This document shows, piece after piece, positions 12,040 through 21,579 of a stretch of 64,000 nucleotides of DNA; the stretch's first letter is position 1; the number at the start of each line of letters is the position of its first letter. This DNA is from Dillenia suffruticosa (Eukaryota; Streptophyta; Magnoliopsida; Dilleniales; Dilleniaceae). The notes under the pieces were generated by a model that worked only from the letters and a program-made list of their open reading frames with translations, was not told where the DNA came from and did no database searches. The translations under genes were made by a program, and so were the position numbers. The DNA lies in contig JAVTVX010000020.1 of assembly GCA_033439265.1 (NCBI GenBank), forward strand, positions 12,914,001-12,978,000, read 5' to 3'.

Positions 12040-13666
12040 TAATCGAAGGTCCTGCGATATCACCGGTTGTTGAAATAGTAGCAATAACGCATGATCTGAT
12101 AAGGGTGGTAGTCTCGTAGGACGTCCTCTCCCTCATCGTCATCCATGTGCATGGTCTATATCACCACCTTCGTTGTCACCTCTAGCGGGTCTAGATCTCA
12201 AAAGATATGTCATGTCATCTGCTAGAACCGAAATGACTGAATCAGCAAGTTCCTGAGTATCAACACTCGGACTATCTCGAATCTGTAATGTATCCGACTA
12301 CAAAGAAATTATGCAAAAGTTAGTTAAAAGAAAAAATTAAAATCATTGATTATGAATGAAAACAAGAAAGTTGTAGACTTATCACGTATGTCAAACAAGC
12401 TTCTTGACGACTAACGTATCTGTGGGAGATAGTGCAAAACCGGGCAGAGTAGGCAGGATCGAAGGCAAATTCGACAGATGTGTCTAATACAACTAGATGG
12501 TTGTGTCGGTGAGTTCAAAGATCTACGTAAATGGCATACTCCACTGACTAATCGACCTCCAGTATACTTCTTCTGGTACTCATATCATGGAATCAATCCC
12601 AAGTATCACAATGAATAGAAATATACTGAAATCCTCCAAATTGTCATATCATTTTATTTGAGAAGTGCCACTCCACTATACTTAAAAATATCAATGGGAC
12701 CCACGCGTGTCAAATATCCCTCCTCTTGTAACAGTAATCGAGGAGGGATGATAGTAAATCCTTAGTGTACGGAACCCAGACGACCTGATCGATCGTTTGC
12801 CCATTTAATATCTCTCTATATATTGACACCACGTGTGTAAAGAGTGTAGTAACATCAAACTCTGTCTTCTACTATAAAGCACGTGGACCATCCTCCTCTA
12901 CGTGCAAAGATCGTAGAATCAGAACTATATAAGGAAACCGCTCCCACCACCAAATCTGTAACAATACTAGTGGGCCACCGATCTTATGTGAATTTGTGTG
13001 CGTGTAATACAAAACTGTCTATACAAATATACCAAGCACGTAGACCCTCAACTATAATTACTCGAAATCTCTAAATCCTTTACAAATTATGCTATCTTAT
13101 CACAAAATAGTATAACCCCTATCAATAGTAAAATATACATCCGTGTCTATCGTATAATATATACCATATACTCCATCGGACAGCTCAGAAAAAATCTCAG
13201 ACAACCACGACATGCTCAACGTGTAACCTCTGAATGTAAACCGTGGAGTTCTAACACCTAATAGTCTCTCGTAGACATCACCCCACGACACTTTGGTCGT
13301 CCTAGCTACTATAAGATGCCCATCCACATGTAAGCCTAAAAGTATCTCTATATTTTGAAAGATGATAGTGAGCTTACCGTGGGGGAGATGAAAAGTGTGG
13401 GTCTCTTGTCTCCATCGTTCCACTAGGGCCATAATGAAATGTCAATCCAACTAAATAAATCATAGTTAAATTACACCAAAAAATCCCGATTGATCTAGAA
13501 AAGGAAGCACTCACTCGTCGATATGACCGTGCTCCCAATAGCGTAGTACGACCTCACGTCTACGGCAAGTGAGTGAATCGTTCGTGTCATTTCCCTCCCA
13601 AACCCTAAAAGAATGGTGACGTTGCTGTAAGCGTAGAAGGTTTGGATCGATAGATTCTGGATCCAT
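12040..13666 (-). pseudogene. Plant mobile domain (PMD, MAIN-like) gene inside MULE A, broken
   Basis: The minus-strand reading starts at 13666 with MDPESIDPNLLRLQQRHHS. Next come the conserved TCRRRE block and ALVERWRQETHTFHLPHGKLTI…ILLGLHVDG (about 13310-13430), the signature of the plant mobile domain found in MAIN/MAIL1 and PP7-long-form-like proteins. Host members act in nuclear genome stability and silencing; TE-borne members have no settled role. Later parts (about 12.45-13.1 kb) are only patchily readable because of stops and frame changes. A possible last exon at about 12050-12300 starts after a TAG acceptor (SDTLQIRDSPSVDTQELADS) and ends in an RGRPTRLPPL tail. The PMD is on the same strand as and 3' of the transposase, separated by about 320 bp, as expected for a two-gene element. 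It is not expected to be functional. Confidence 0.75.
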
Positions 13667-13987
13667 CTACGATAAAAAGAAAGAAAAATTAATTAAGATT
13701 ACAATATAATAAAACACTCAATTAATTTAAAGACGAGTATAAATATCAACATTCGGTTAATGTCAGTAGTACGACTTTAAGCTGAATATCAAGACAACAC
13801 TTAATAAGTCGAATGTGCATTAACAAATACAAGAAAAACAAATAATTCAAAAGTTTAACTTATAAACGATATCTGGTACAATAACAAATACGTGAATTAC
13901 AATTAAAATACAAAACCAATCAATTTTCTTGCGATTGGGTTGGATAATGTCATCAATTGTGGCCCTGTCTGCCATAAAAACCACATC

Positions 13988-16471
13988 TCATATGCTTCGT
14001 GCATCTTCTCCTATTATAACCCTATGTACTACAACTCCCACATGAAGTCCATGAAAATGATTCTCGAGATCCATCTCGTTATGATATCGAATTGACTTAA
14101 GTCTTCCTTTCTCACGTCTAAGTGATATATCGGAAATGATAGTTTGGTATGAACTCACAGGCCATCCAGATTTGTCTCTTAACGGTAAAAAATTAGATTC
14201 GTACACTCTAAGTTGTTGTTTCCATGTATACTATTTCCCGACAATCATATGCACGTCAATCATCATCCGTGTTAATACAGTGATTGTATGCGAGTAAGGA
14301 ATTCTATACGTTTGCCATTTCCCGCATATGCAATGTTCATTTTTCATGTCGACAATCTGTCTATTACCTCCCTTGTGGCCATACCGTATTTTTCTATGAC
14401 CTGTTTCTACCTCAAAGATCCAATTCTCCATGCTAAAAGAGACAAGTGTATGGAGGTTAGCAGTGTTCATCCATCTTCCTAGTATGGCATTAGCATACTT
14501 CATGTACCGCTCTTATCTTGTCATTCCCGCTTTTGCCTCACAAATTCGAGCCTCAAAGTATCTTACCGAATTATACAAAGTTTTAAGTATCCAAACAGAA
14601 ACAAGTAGATTTCTTACATCCTTTAGCACGATATTATAACTTTTATTGATATCGGTCATCATATACCCAAAACAAGAAACACAATCATAAGAAAGGGTCT
14701 ATTATTCACGGGCAATGTTTGCAAAGTAATCGGGGGCATCTTCTTTTAACTCCTTCATTCATGCCATATATAAATCAAATTTCTTATGTTGTGGTTGTAA
14801 TGCAGTAATAGTAGCAACTCTCTTACAGACTTGACTTTTGTGATGCGTGTTAAAATTACTAACTACATGACGCATGCAAAATCGCCACACAACATTGGGA
14901 GGTGACCATCTAAACTTCGAACGAGTAGCAGTTGCTCTTATCCCTTCATGTCGATATGAAATTAAGCAAATTGGACACTCCCTATCTCCAACAACATAGT
15001 CTCGCAAACACATCAAAAATCACGATCACGACACTAGTGACTTTCCATTAACCAAGCTGAATGCCAATGGGATAATATGATTTGCGTCGTCCATATTGCA
15101 TACAATCAATAACTTGTGCTTATATTTCCCATACAGGTGAGTCTCATCTACACTTATCAATGGCTGACAACTCCTAAATACCATGATACTAAAACCAAAT
15201 GCGCAAAACGTAGCTTCAAAAATCATTTCACCATTTGCTTAGGCCAGATCTAACTTCCAACTGACTTGTGTTCCCAGATTTTCTTTGTACTATTGCATCC
15301 AAATGTCGAGATAGTTCTTTGTATGAATCATCCCAATCCCCATATACCATCTCTATGACTCTTCTTTTCGAGACCCAAACTCTTCTATGGGAAACTGTAT
15401 TCGTGGTTCTCTCAGTCGTAACAGTTCGTAAGAAAAAAATTTTAACACTTAGGTCTTCCCTTACATAGTTAAAAAAATATCGGGCCGTCAAATTTAAATC
15501 TAACTGCCTATGATCCTACATCAACGCAGCATTGACACATGTGTGCGATCCCTCTAGAACAGTTATCACAAAGGCACCAACTAGTCTTGTTTTATGTACA
15601 CGCAACCTCCATCTATAACATTCATCTCTTTGAATGCATATCACTGTCCAAAGTATAGGGATTGATCTCCTAACACGAAATTGATGGTGATGCTTCATAT
15701 TGTGCATTTTTACACTATGAATAAGTTGCTCATTTGACTCAAAACTCATCCCTTTCTTCAATTCATCACTAAAACTCCATCGCTTGTAAATCTACAATCT
15801 TACTCAAAAGTCACATAACCATCTCCTCTCGGTGTGGTGCTTATGAAATGAATTAAGTTATCTACTCCGCTATAGACATATCTCCGACCACCACCAATGG
15901 GTGGAGGTACTGAGGAGGACCCCAACATTATCTCGTTCACTTAACCACCACAATTACCACGACCAACTTTTCCGTCATCTTCTTCTACATCATCATTTTC
16001 TTCTTCCGTCTCTTCTTCCGCCATTTCTTTCTCATCCACATCGTTATCTACATCTGCGATAACCAAAACCACTCAACATTCGATATGTAGATATTCATTT
16101 GTATAATCGCAATCTTATTGTATTGACATTCCAACATTATATGCATTTATATATAATTCATGAGTTGTACCCACTCCTATACTTATCGCAAACTCTATCA
16201 AGTTCAAAACGTTGTCATCATCACTAATCGGTACCAATTCGTACCGTATATTCCCCCTTGTATGTGTGACATGAGATAACAATGAAAAATCTCTACTTGT
16301 TGTCTCATGAAATTTATCCGAAAACCCTTACACATCACAAATACCAACTCAGTAAAACATACATTTTTTTAGCCGAATCAATTTCAAAGATCCACGATCA
16401 TAACCAACTCCATCCTCGCCCGTGACAATTTCACCATTAGTATTATATAACAATTTCACAATATCCGTCAT
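13988..16471 (-). pseudogene. MULE (MuDR-type) transposase, decayed, active-site Asp replaced
   Basis: From the minus-strand ATG at 16471 (MTDIVKLLYNTNGEIVTGEDG) the reading gives an N-terminal region and an acidic linker (EENDDVEEDDGK, near 15.97 kb). A MuDR DNA-binding-type block follows (15516-15761, MSFESNEQLIHSVKMHN…). The MULE DDE domain (about 14.76-15.23 kb) contains ISVDETHLYGKYKHKLLIV with the first catalytic Asp. A zinc-finger SWIM block lies at about 14.3 kb (CICGKWQTYRIPYSH). Transposases of this family cut and paste DNA at terminal inverted repeats. Two substitutions look inactivating: the second catalytic Asp, normally in ISDRH, is Tyr (ISYRHEGI, near 14.95 kb), and the third SWIM ligand Cys is Tyr (PYSH instead of PCSH). 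Several stops and frame changes also break the gene. Confidence 0.85.
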
Positions 16472-17004
16472 TTCTACTCAACATAAAAAAAAAAACAACT
16501 TGCTAACATCTAATTGAAAATGTCAATTTAAGATAATTCTAGAACATAACATCTAATCAAATTTTGCAATTAAATTTCTAAATTTATAATTATAACAATT
16601 TAAGAAAATATATCACCTAATAATTCAACAAAATGATCACCCCACAATTCATAAATCAATTTAAACCATAATTTATAAATTATACCCTAATTTATAATTT
16701 TATACTAAATTTTATATAAATTAACAATTCAACAAAATAACCAAACAATTCCAAAATAAATTTAACTCCAAAAATTATAATTATATCAATTCAACAAAAT
16801 TTATAACCCAACAATTCAATTTTCAATTTAAACCCTAAATTTAAATTTTTAACAAATCAACAAATAATTAACCAAAATACTTACATAATATTAATTTAAG
16901 TATAGATAATAAATTTTATAAAATTACTAATTAATAAATTTATCAAAATATCATAAACTCTAAATTTATCCTAAAATTAAAAAACTCTAATCCCTAAATA
17001 AATA

Positions 17005-17050
17005 CTAATTTCCTAACAAACCCTAAACCCTAAATTTTCTAATTAAATCT
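17005..17050 (-). promoter_or_regulatory. Telo-box-like motif in the 5' region of MULE A
   Basis: AAACCCTAAACCCTAAA near 17016-17032 is two telomere-type units. In plants the telo box (AAACCCTAA) is a known promoter/5' leader element. Here it lies about 550 bp upstream of the transposase ATG. The counterpart region in copy B is rich in the complementary GGGTTTAG units. A regulatory role is inference. Confidence 0.4.
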
Positions 17051-17382
17051 CTACAAATCTAGTTCAATGAACGAAAAAGATATCTATGTACATCAACAAC
17101 AAATCAACATAAATATTTCAATTTTAAAAGATTAAAGAGCACCGATGAGAACAATTTACCTTCCCAAATTGAAGTTGCAGATCGTGCAGGAGTTTGGACG
17201 GTACTGAATTAACTTGCCAGAGGTTGCAGCTTTCCTCATAATTCCAAAAATCCAACAAAATCTTCACGGACAATTGCAGATCTACAGGGGGTTTCGTCGC
17301 CACCATGGAGGAGAGGGAAGAAGAAAAGAAGAGAAGGAAAGAGGAAAGAAGAAGAGAACGGGGAGGGGGGTTTATTTGTGAA

Positions 17383-17412
17383 CATGTCGAGTTTTCAAAA
17401 CTCGACATGTTT
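17383..17412. repeat. Palindrome at the 5' end of MULE A
   Basis: ACATGTCGAGTTTTC is followed by its near-perfect complement, giving about 28 bp of uninterrupted dyad symmetry centred near 17398. A weaker version is at the 5' end of copy B (17926-17952, CATGTCAAGTTTTC/…ACTTAACATG). It may be a transposase-binding or structural terminal motif. Confidence 0.7.
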
Positions 17413-17490
17413 TAAAAATAAGGCATGTCAATGAGGGTCATCTCTAAAATATTTTCAAAAAATTGCGTTGTTTTAAAAATTCTTTGTGAA

Positions 17491-17859
17491 AAAAATGATC
17501 ATTTCCTTACAAAGGTTGAACATGTGGATTCGAGAGCTTTGAAAAAAAAATTTCTTAAAAAAATTCAGTTGAGAAAATAATTCTCAAAGTAATCCAGATT
17601 TTTCGAGAGTTGAACACTCGACCACTAACATTTTCGACACTCAATGAATACTGTCGGAGTAGTGTTAAACACTCGACCGTCACTATCTTATCATCAGTCG
17701 AGTACTCATCACTTAACCAACATATCTTACCCGGAAAAAAGACAATCTTATGCCTCTTCAATTTCTTCGTCCCCACACGAAGTTCTGCTTGAGAAACTGC
17801 ACATTGGATTAACACAAAAAAAAACATCATTACTAACCCGAGACATGTACGGATTTAAC
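17491..17859. other. Spacer between the two head-to-head MULE copies
   Basis: No gene. The motif AACACTCGACC occurs twice (near 17611 and 17669) with inverted relatives (TCGAGAGTT, GTCGAGTACTC). This may be remnant terminal DNA of another small element. I cannot assign it. Confidence 0.35.
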
Positions 17860-18289
17860 CCTTTTTTTAATAAAAAAAATTAAAACAACCTATATCAGAA
17901 AAAATTCCAAACCTGACCCACTCATGTCAAGTTTTCAAGACTTAACATGCTCGATCTCTAAATGTCGAATTCTCCTTCTTCTTTGTTCTTTCCTCTTTCT
18001 TCTTCTTCTCCTTCGCCACAACACTCGCCTTCTTCCTCTCTTCTCCCTCTCTCCTCCTTCCTTCGTTACTTCTTTGCTGCATTTTGACATTACTGAGCAA
18101 AACCTGAACCTAGGATGAGTTGATTCTGTATCACAGAACCTCTTACACGCAGAGGCACTTCAAATTCCAAAGGTAATTTTTTAAAATATGTATTCTTTGA
18201 TCCGTTTAATTTGAAAATTTTAATATAATTATGAATGATATATATGTTGGGTGATATATTTTAGGATAATTGAAATATTTTTGTTGAAT

Positions 18290-18825
18290 GATATAATTAT
18301 AAAAATTAGGGTTTAGGGTTACGGTTTGTAATTAGGGTTTAGGAATTTGTAAAAAATTAATAAAATTTTAATTAGGGTTTAGGAAATGTTGAAAAATGAT
18401 TAATTTATAATTAGGGTTTAGAAATTTTTTTTTTAAAAAAAATAAGGTTTAGGATTTTTTGAAAATTGATTAATTTGTAATTATAGTATAGGAATTGTTG
18501 AAAAATTGATAATATTAGGATATAGGAATTGTTGAAAATTTGATTAATTTGTAATTAGGGTTTAGAAATTTTTGAAAAATTGAATAATTTGCAATTAGGT
18601 TTTAGGAATTGTTAAAAAATTTATTAATTTGTAATTAGGGTTTAGGAAATTTTGAATAATTGATTGATTTGTAATAAGGGTTTATGATTTTTTGAATAAT
18701 TGATTAATTTGTAATAAGGGTTTAGCATTTTTTTGAATAATTGATTAATTTGTAATTAAGGTTTAGTAATTTTTGAAAATTTGATTAATTTGATATTAGG
18801 GTTTAGGATTTAAATTAATTTTTGA
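18290..18825 (+). repeat. Degenerate ~45-60-bp tandem repeat with TTTAGGG-like cores
   Basis: About ten units of the form TTAATTTGTAATTAGGGTTTAG + GAATT(G/T)TTGAAAAATTGA run through the probable leader intron of MULE B (a donor-like AAAG|GTAATTT lies at about 18171). The recurring AGGGTTTAG is one plant telomere unit, but the copies are interspersed rather than contiguous, so this is not a telomere array. The sequence is written here in two parts only to show the unit. Confidence 0.75.
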
Positions 18826-19018
18826 ATCGTTGGGCGATGTATTTTGTTGAATTGTTTTAATTAAACATTGGGAGTTTAAAATGAATTTTTAAATGTTGGA
18901 TAATGTATTTTTTGAATTGTTATAGAAAGAAACTTAGGGTTTAAATTATAAAATTTGATTTATTTGTATGACTTTATGAGATTTTGGATTATTGTTAATA
19001 AGTTTTTTTTTTGAAAAA

Positions 19019-19449
19019 ATGACGGATATGGTGAGATTGTTATATTAAAATAATGGTGAAATTGTAACGCGTGAGAATGGAGATGGCTATGACTGTGGAC
19101 CTTCAAAATTGATCAGGGTAAAGAAAAATGTATGTTATAATGAGTTGGTGTTCGTGATATGTAAGGGTCTTAAGATAAATTCGATGAGACAACACGTGGA
19201 GATTTTTTATAGTTATCCCGCATCGTACATGCAAGGAGAAATGTACGGTACGAATTGGTGTCAATTAATGATGATGATAATGTTTTGAACTTGATAAAGT
19301 TTGCGATGAGTATGGGAATGTGTGCCATGCATGAATTGTAAATAAACTTATATAATGGTGGAACGTCCGTACAACAAGATTGTAATTATACGGATGACTA
19401 TCCACATATCAAATCTCAAGTGGATCTTGGCATCATAGATATGGAGAAT
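19019..19449 (+). pseudogene. N-terminal fragment of MULE B transposase
   Basis: The ATG at 19019 starts MTDMVRLLY, matching the start of the copy A transposase (MTDIVKLLY). Similarity continues through SLKLI/PSKLI, the MRQHVEIFYSYP / MRQQVEIFHCYL block and GTNW/GTNWYRL. Early in-frame stops make it non-coding. The homology stops where CACTA1 begins (CACTATTAAAT at 19450). Confidence 0.75.
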
Positions 19450-19785
19450 CACTATTAAATGGAGCTTCAACGATGGAATTTCCGACGGATTTGCGTTAGA
19501 TAAGTATATATGGAGAAGGTATAATTACCGATGGATTTTTGACATATTTTGCAACGGAATTACTGATGAAAATTTATCCGACAGTAATATGGATGGTAAA
19601 TAAGGACACAATTTGGTAATTGAATGTTTCTGACAGATTAGCAACGGAATAGAGACGGGATTACCGACGGAATACTTTCCGTTGGTAATTTGATGTCATC
19701 TTCGCAAATTTAAGACAGATTACCGAGGGAAATGACTGACGGATTTAATCCATTGGTATTCCATCGGTGTTCAGTAGCAAAGTAA
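19450..19785 (+). repeat. Left terminus and subterminal repeats of CACTA1
   Basis: CACTATTAAAT at 19450 is followed by repeated short motifs in both orientations: TTCCGACGGAT, ACCGATGGAT, GCAACGGAAT, ACCGACGGAA. Clustered subterminal motifs of this kind are where TNPA-type proteins bind in En/Spm elements. Several copies are diverged. Confidence 0.75.
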
Positions 19786-20700
19786 AAAATAAACAAAGTA
19801 ACAACAGATTTGTAGGTCCTTCCCTCGCGTGTCACTCTCCATTCCCTCAATTTTGCCAAATAACCTATATAATCCATCAGCAAAATCCCAATTTCTCAGT
19901 GCTATAGGGTCGTCCCTGCCTATGCTTATGCCATCATCTATCATATTCATGCCATCATCCATCATATTCGTTCAGAACTTCAGCAACAACATAATTTTGT
20001 ATGGTTAGATTAGGGTTTTAGTGTGCATTGAGGTTTGTATCTATGACTGTCTTTCTTAGATTAGAGTTTCCTATGATTTTCCCAAAATGTTGCTAATAGT
20101 TGCTCTTCTAGGGTTTCCTGACATTGAATGGAATATCTCTACTCCTTCTGCCCTAATTTGGGTTTATAGTTTCTCCTATAATTTCTTATATTTTGTATTT
20201 TACATTTGTGGGTATTAAATAAGTTGTGTGGATTAGAATAGGCATAGTGTGATGTTCTATTTTATTGTCTCTATCAAAGTGAAGTCAAAAGTATTCGTAC
20301 AAACATTTAGAAGGTGTAGAGCACCTATAATTCATCAATTTGACTGTGAATCAGGGAAATCTAGGGCGAAAGCAAAATTATTGCGCTATGAGTATTTCAA
20401 GCTAGATGGTTTTGTATGTTTTGTGAAAAAAAGTTTGGTTTACGCTTCACATTTGCTTGTGTCTTTCTAAACTTTATTTTTTATGATAATTTCTTAGTGT
20501 TTGTATTACAGTTATATATGTTATTAATAGACAAATGGATGAGTTGTTCTCTGCTAGCTCTCACTTTTGAAGTGTATTTTGAATTTTACTTTACATTTTC
20601 TAAAGAGAATGATTATATAGGAGATAGTTTATTAGATGTGAAAGTGACAAAATAAGGAAGGAAAAGAAAAAAAAGAGAGAAAAACTATAATAAAATATAA
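19786..20700 (+). other. CACTA1 leader region, possibly more captured DNA
   Basis: No gene is recognised. An open stretch at 20249-20470 (…FRRCRAPIIHQFDCESGKSRAKAKLLRYEYFKLDGF…) lies upstream of the aspartokinase fragment and could derive from its transit-peptide region, but the similarity is too weak to claim. Confidence 0.3.
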
Positions 20701-20702
20701 AC

Positions 20703-21049
20703 GTAAACAAAGTGAAGGTATTTAAATTTGGGGGATCCTCAGTGGCATGTGCGGAGAGGATTAGAGAGGTTGCTGAAGTTATTTTGAGTTTTTCGGAGGA
20801 GACGCCGATCATTGTTCTCTCTACAATGGGAAAGACTACTAATAAACTTTTATTGCTTATGGTTTTCTTTGATCCAATTGCTTTGGTTGTGTTCCTCATT
20901 TGTTTGTACGTTTGTTGCTTTGCTGTTGAAGAAGTTTCATTAATGAGTTTTCCATTTTTGTATATTAAGCTGGTGAAAAGGAGGTGAATTGTGGTGTTTC
21001 TAACTCTTCTAACATTGAAGAGTTGAACTTCATTAAGGATTTGCATCTT
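20703..21049 (+). pseudogene. Captured aspartokinase gene fragment (two exons, intron kept)
   Basis: Exon 1 (about 20703-20860) reads VKVFKFGGSSVACAERIREV + AEVILSFSEETPIIVLSTMG + KTTNKLLL. This is the N-terminal kinase segment of plant monofunctional aspartokinase, with the K-F-G-G-S-S-V phosphate-binding signature and the S-x-M-G-K-T-T-N block. After about 110 bp of intron-like sequence, exon 2 (20972-21049) continues GEKEVNCGVSNSSNIEELNF then IKDLHL and a stop, again as in aspartokinase. The enzyme phosphorylates aspartate as the first step of Lys/Thr/Met synthesis in plastids. Only about 75 of over 500 residues are present, with no transit peptide or ACT domains, so no enzyme can result. 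The retained intron points to capture of genomic DNA. It lies inside CACTA1 on the same strand, 440 bp before the transposase. Confidence 0.85.
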
Positions 21050-21579
21050 TAACTCCTCATTTTTCCTTTGCTGCACTTTTTTTTCTTAATATAAATATAT
21101 TCATTAAGTAATGTTTCTCTTCTCAAGACTATAAAGGAACTTTAGATAGAGAAATCTATTGTATTACGTAAGTTCTAACTGTGCACTTCATAATATACTT
21201 GTATAATTATTGAATTGGTATGGTGATTCTGGCATTGTTATGTATGACCTAATCTACATGTATTTTGTTGTTGTTTTTTTTTTTGGGTCATTTTGTTATG
21301 GAACTATGGAAGTGGATGGTCATCATTGCACAGATGAAGGCGAGGTTGTTACTGCCTTTTGAATTTGAACAAAAACAATTTTAAGCTTGTGGTGTGTGAA
21401 GTAATATTATTGGCTTATCCTTTGAAAATACAAACTATGAAACTAATGTCTGCCTATTAAGCAATGTGATGAACTAATAGATTTATTGTGCATAATTATT
21501 TATGCATGTTTCTGGTCGTCCCGTTGGACTTATATTTTCATATACTACATTTTTTATTTGTTTTATAGTTTGTACTTCA

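Larger units (their letters stand above)
11330..17490 (-). mobile_element. MULE copy A: Mutator-like element with transposase and PMD gene
   Basis: A DNA transposon on the minus strand with 5' end at about 17490 and 3' end at about 11330. It carries a MuDR/MULE transposase (13988-16471) followed by a plant mobile domain gene (12040-13666). Both ends carry an outward TTTTAAAAC box followed inward by AAAACTCGA(C/T)AT and TTTTAAAAATAAGGCAT. The termini are only partly inverted repeats, and no 9-bp target duplication could be identified. Both genes are broken, so the element is dead. MULEs linked to PMD (MAIN-like) genes are known in eudicots. Copy B of a related element lies head to head on its 5' side. 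Confidence 0.8.
17860..19449 (+). mobile_element. MULE copy B: 5' part of an element related to copy A, opposite orientation
   Basis: The outer end (TTAAAACAACC… then …CTGACCCA), the palindrome-like CATGTCAAGTTTTC, the CT-rich leader, an intron-like region and the transposase start match copy A read in reverse. The match runs to about 19440, where CACTA1 begins. By eye the shared coding part is roughly three-quarters identical, so the two copies are separate old insertions or an old inverted duplication rather than a recent palindrome. The rest of copy B would lie to the right of CACTA1, outside the window. Confidence 0.8.

Noticed and set aside
18290-18825. Interstitial telomere array
   Set aside because: TTTAGGG-like units are single and spaced by ~45 bp of AT-rich sequence, not contiguous, and lie in the leader of a MULE.
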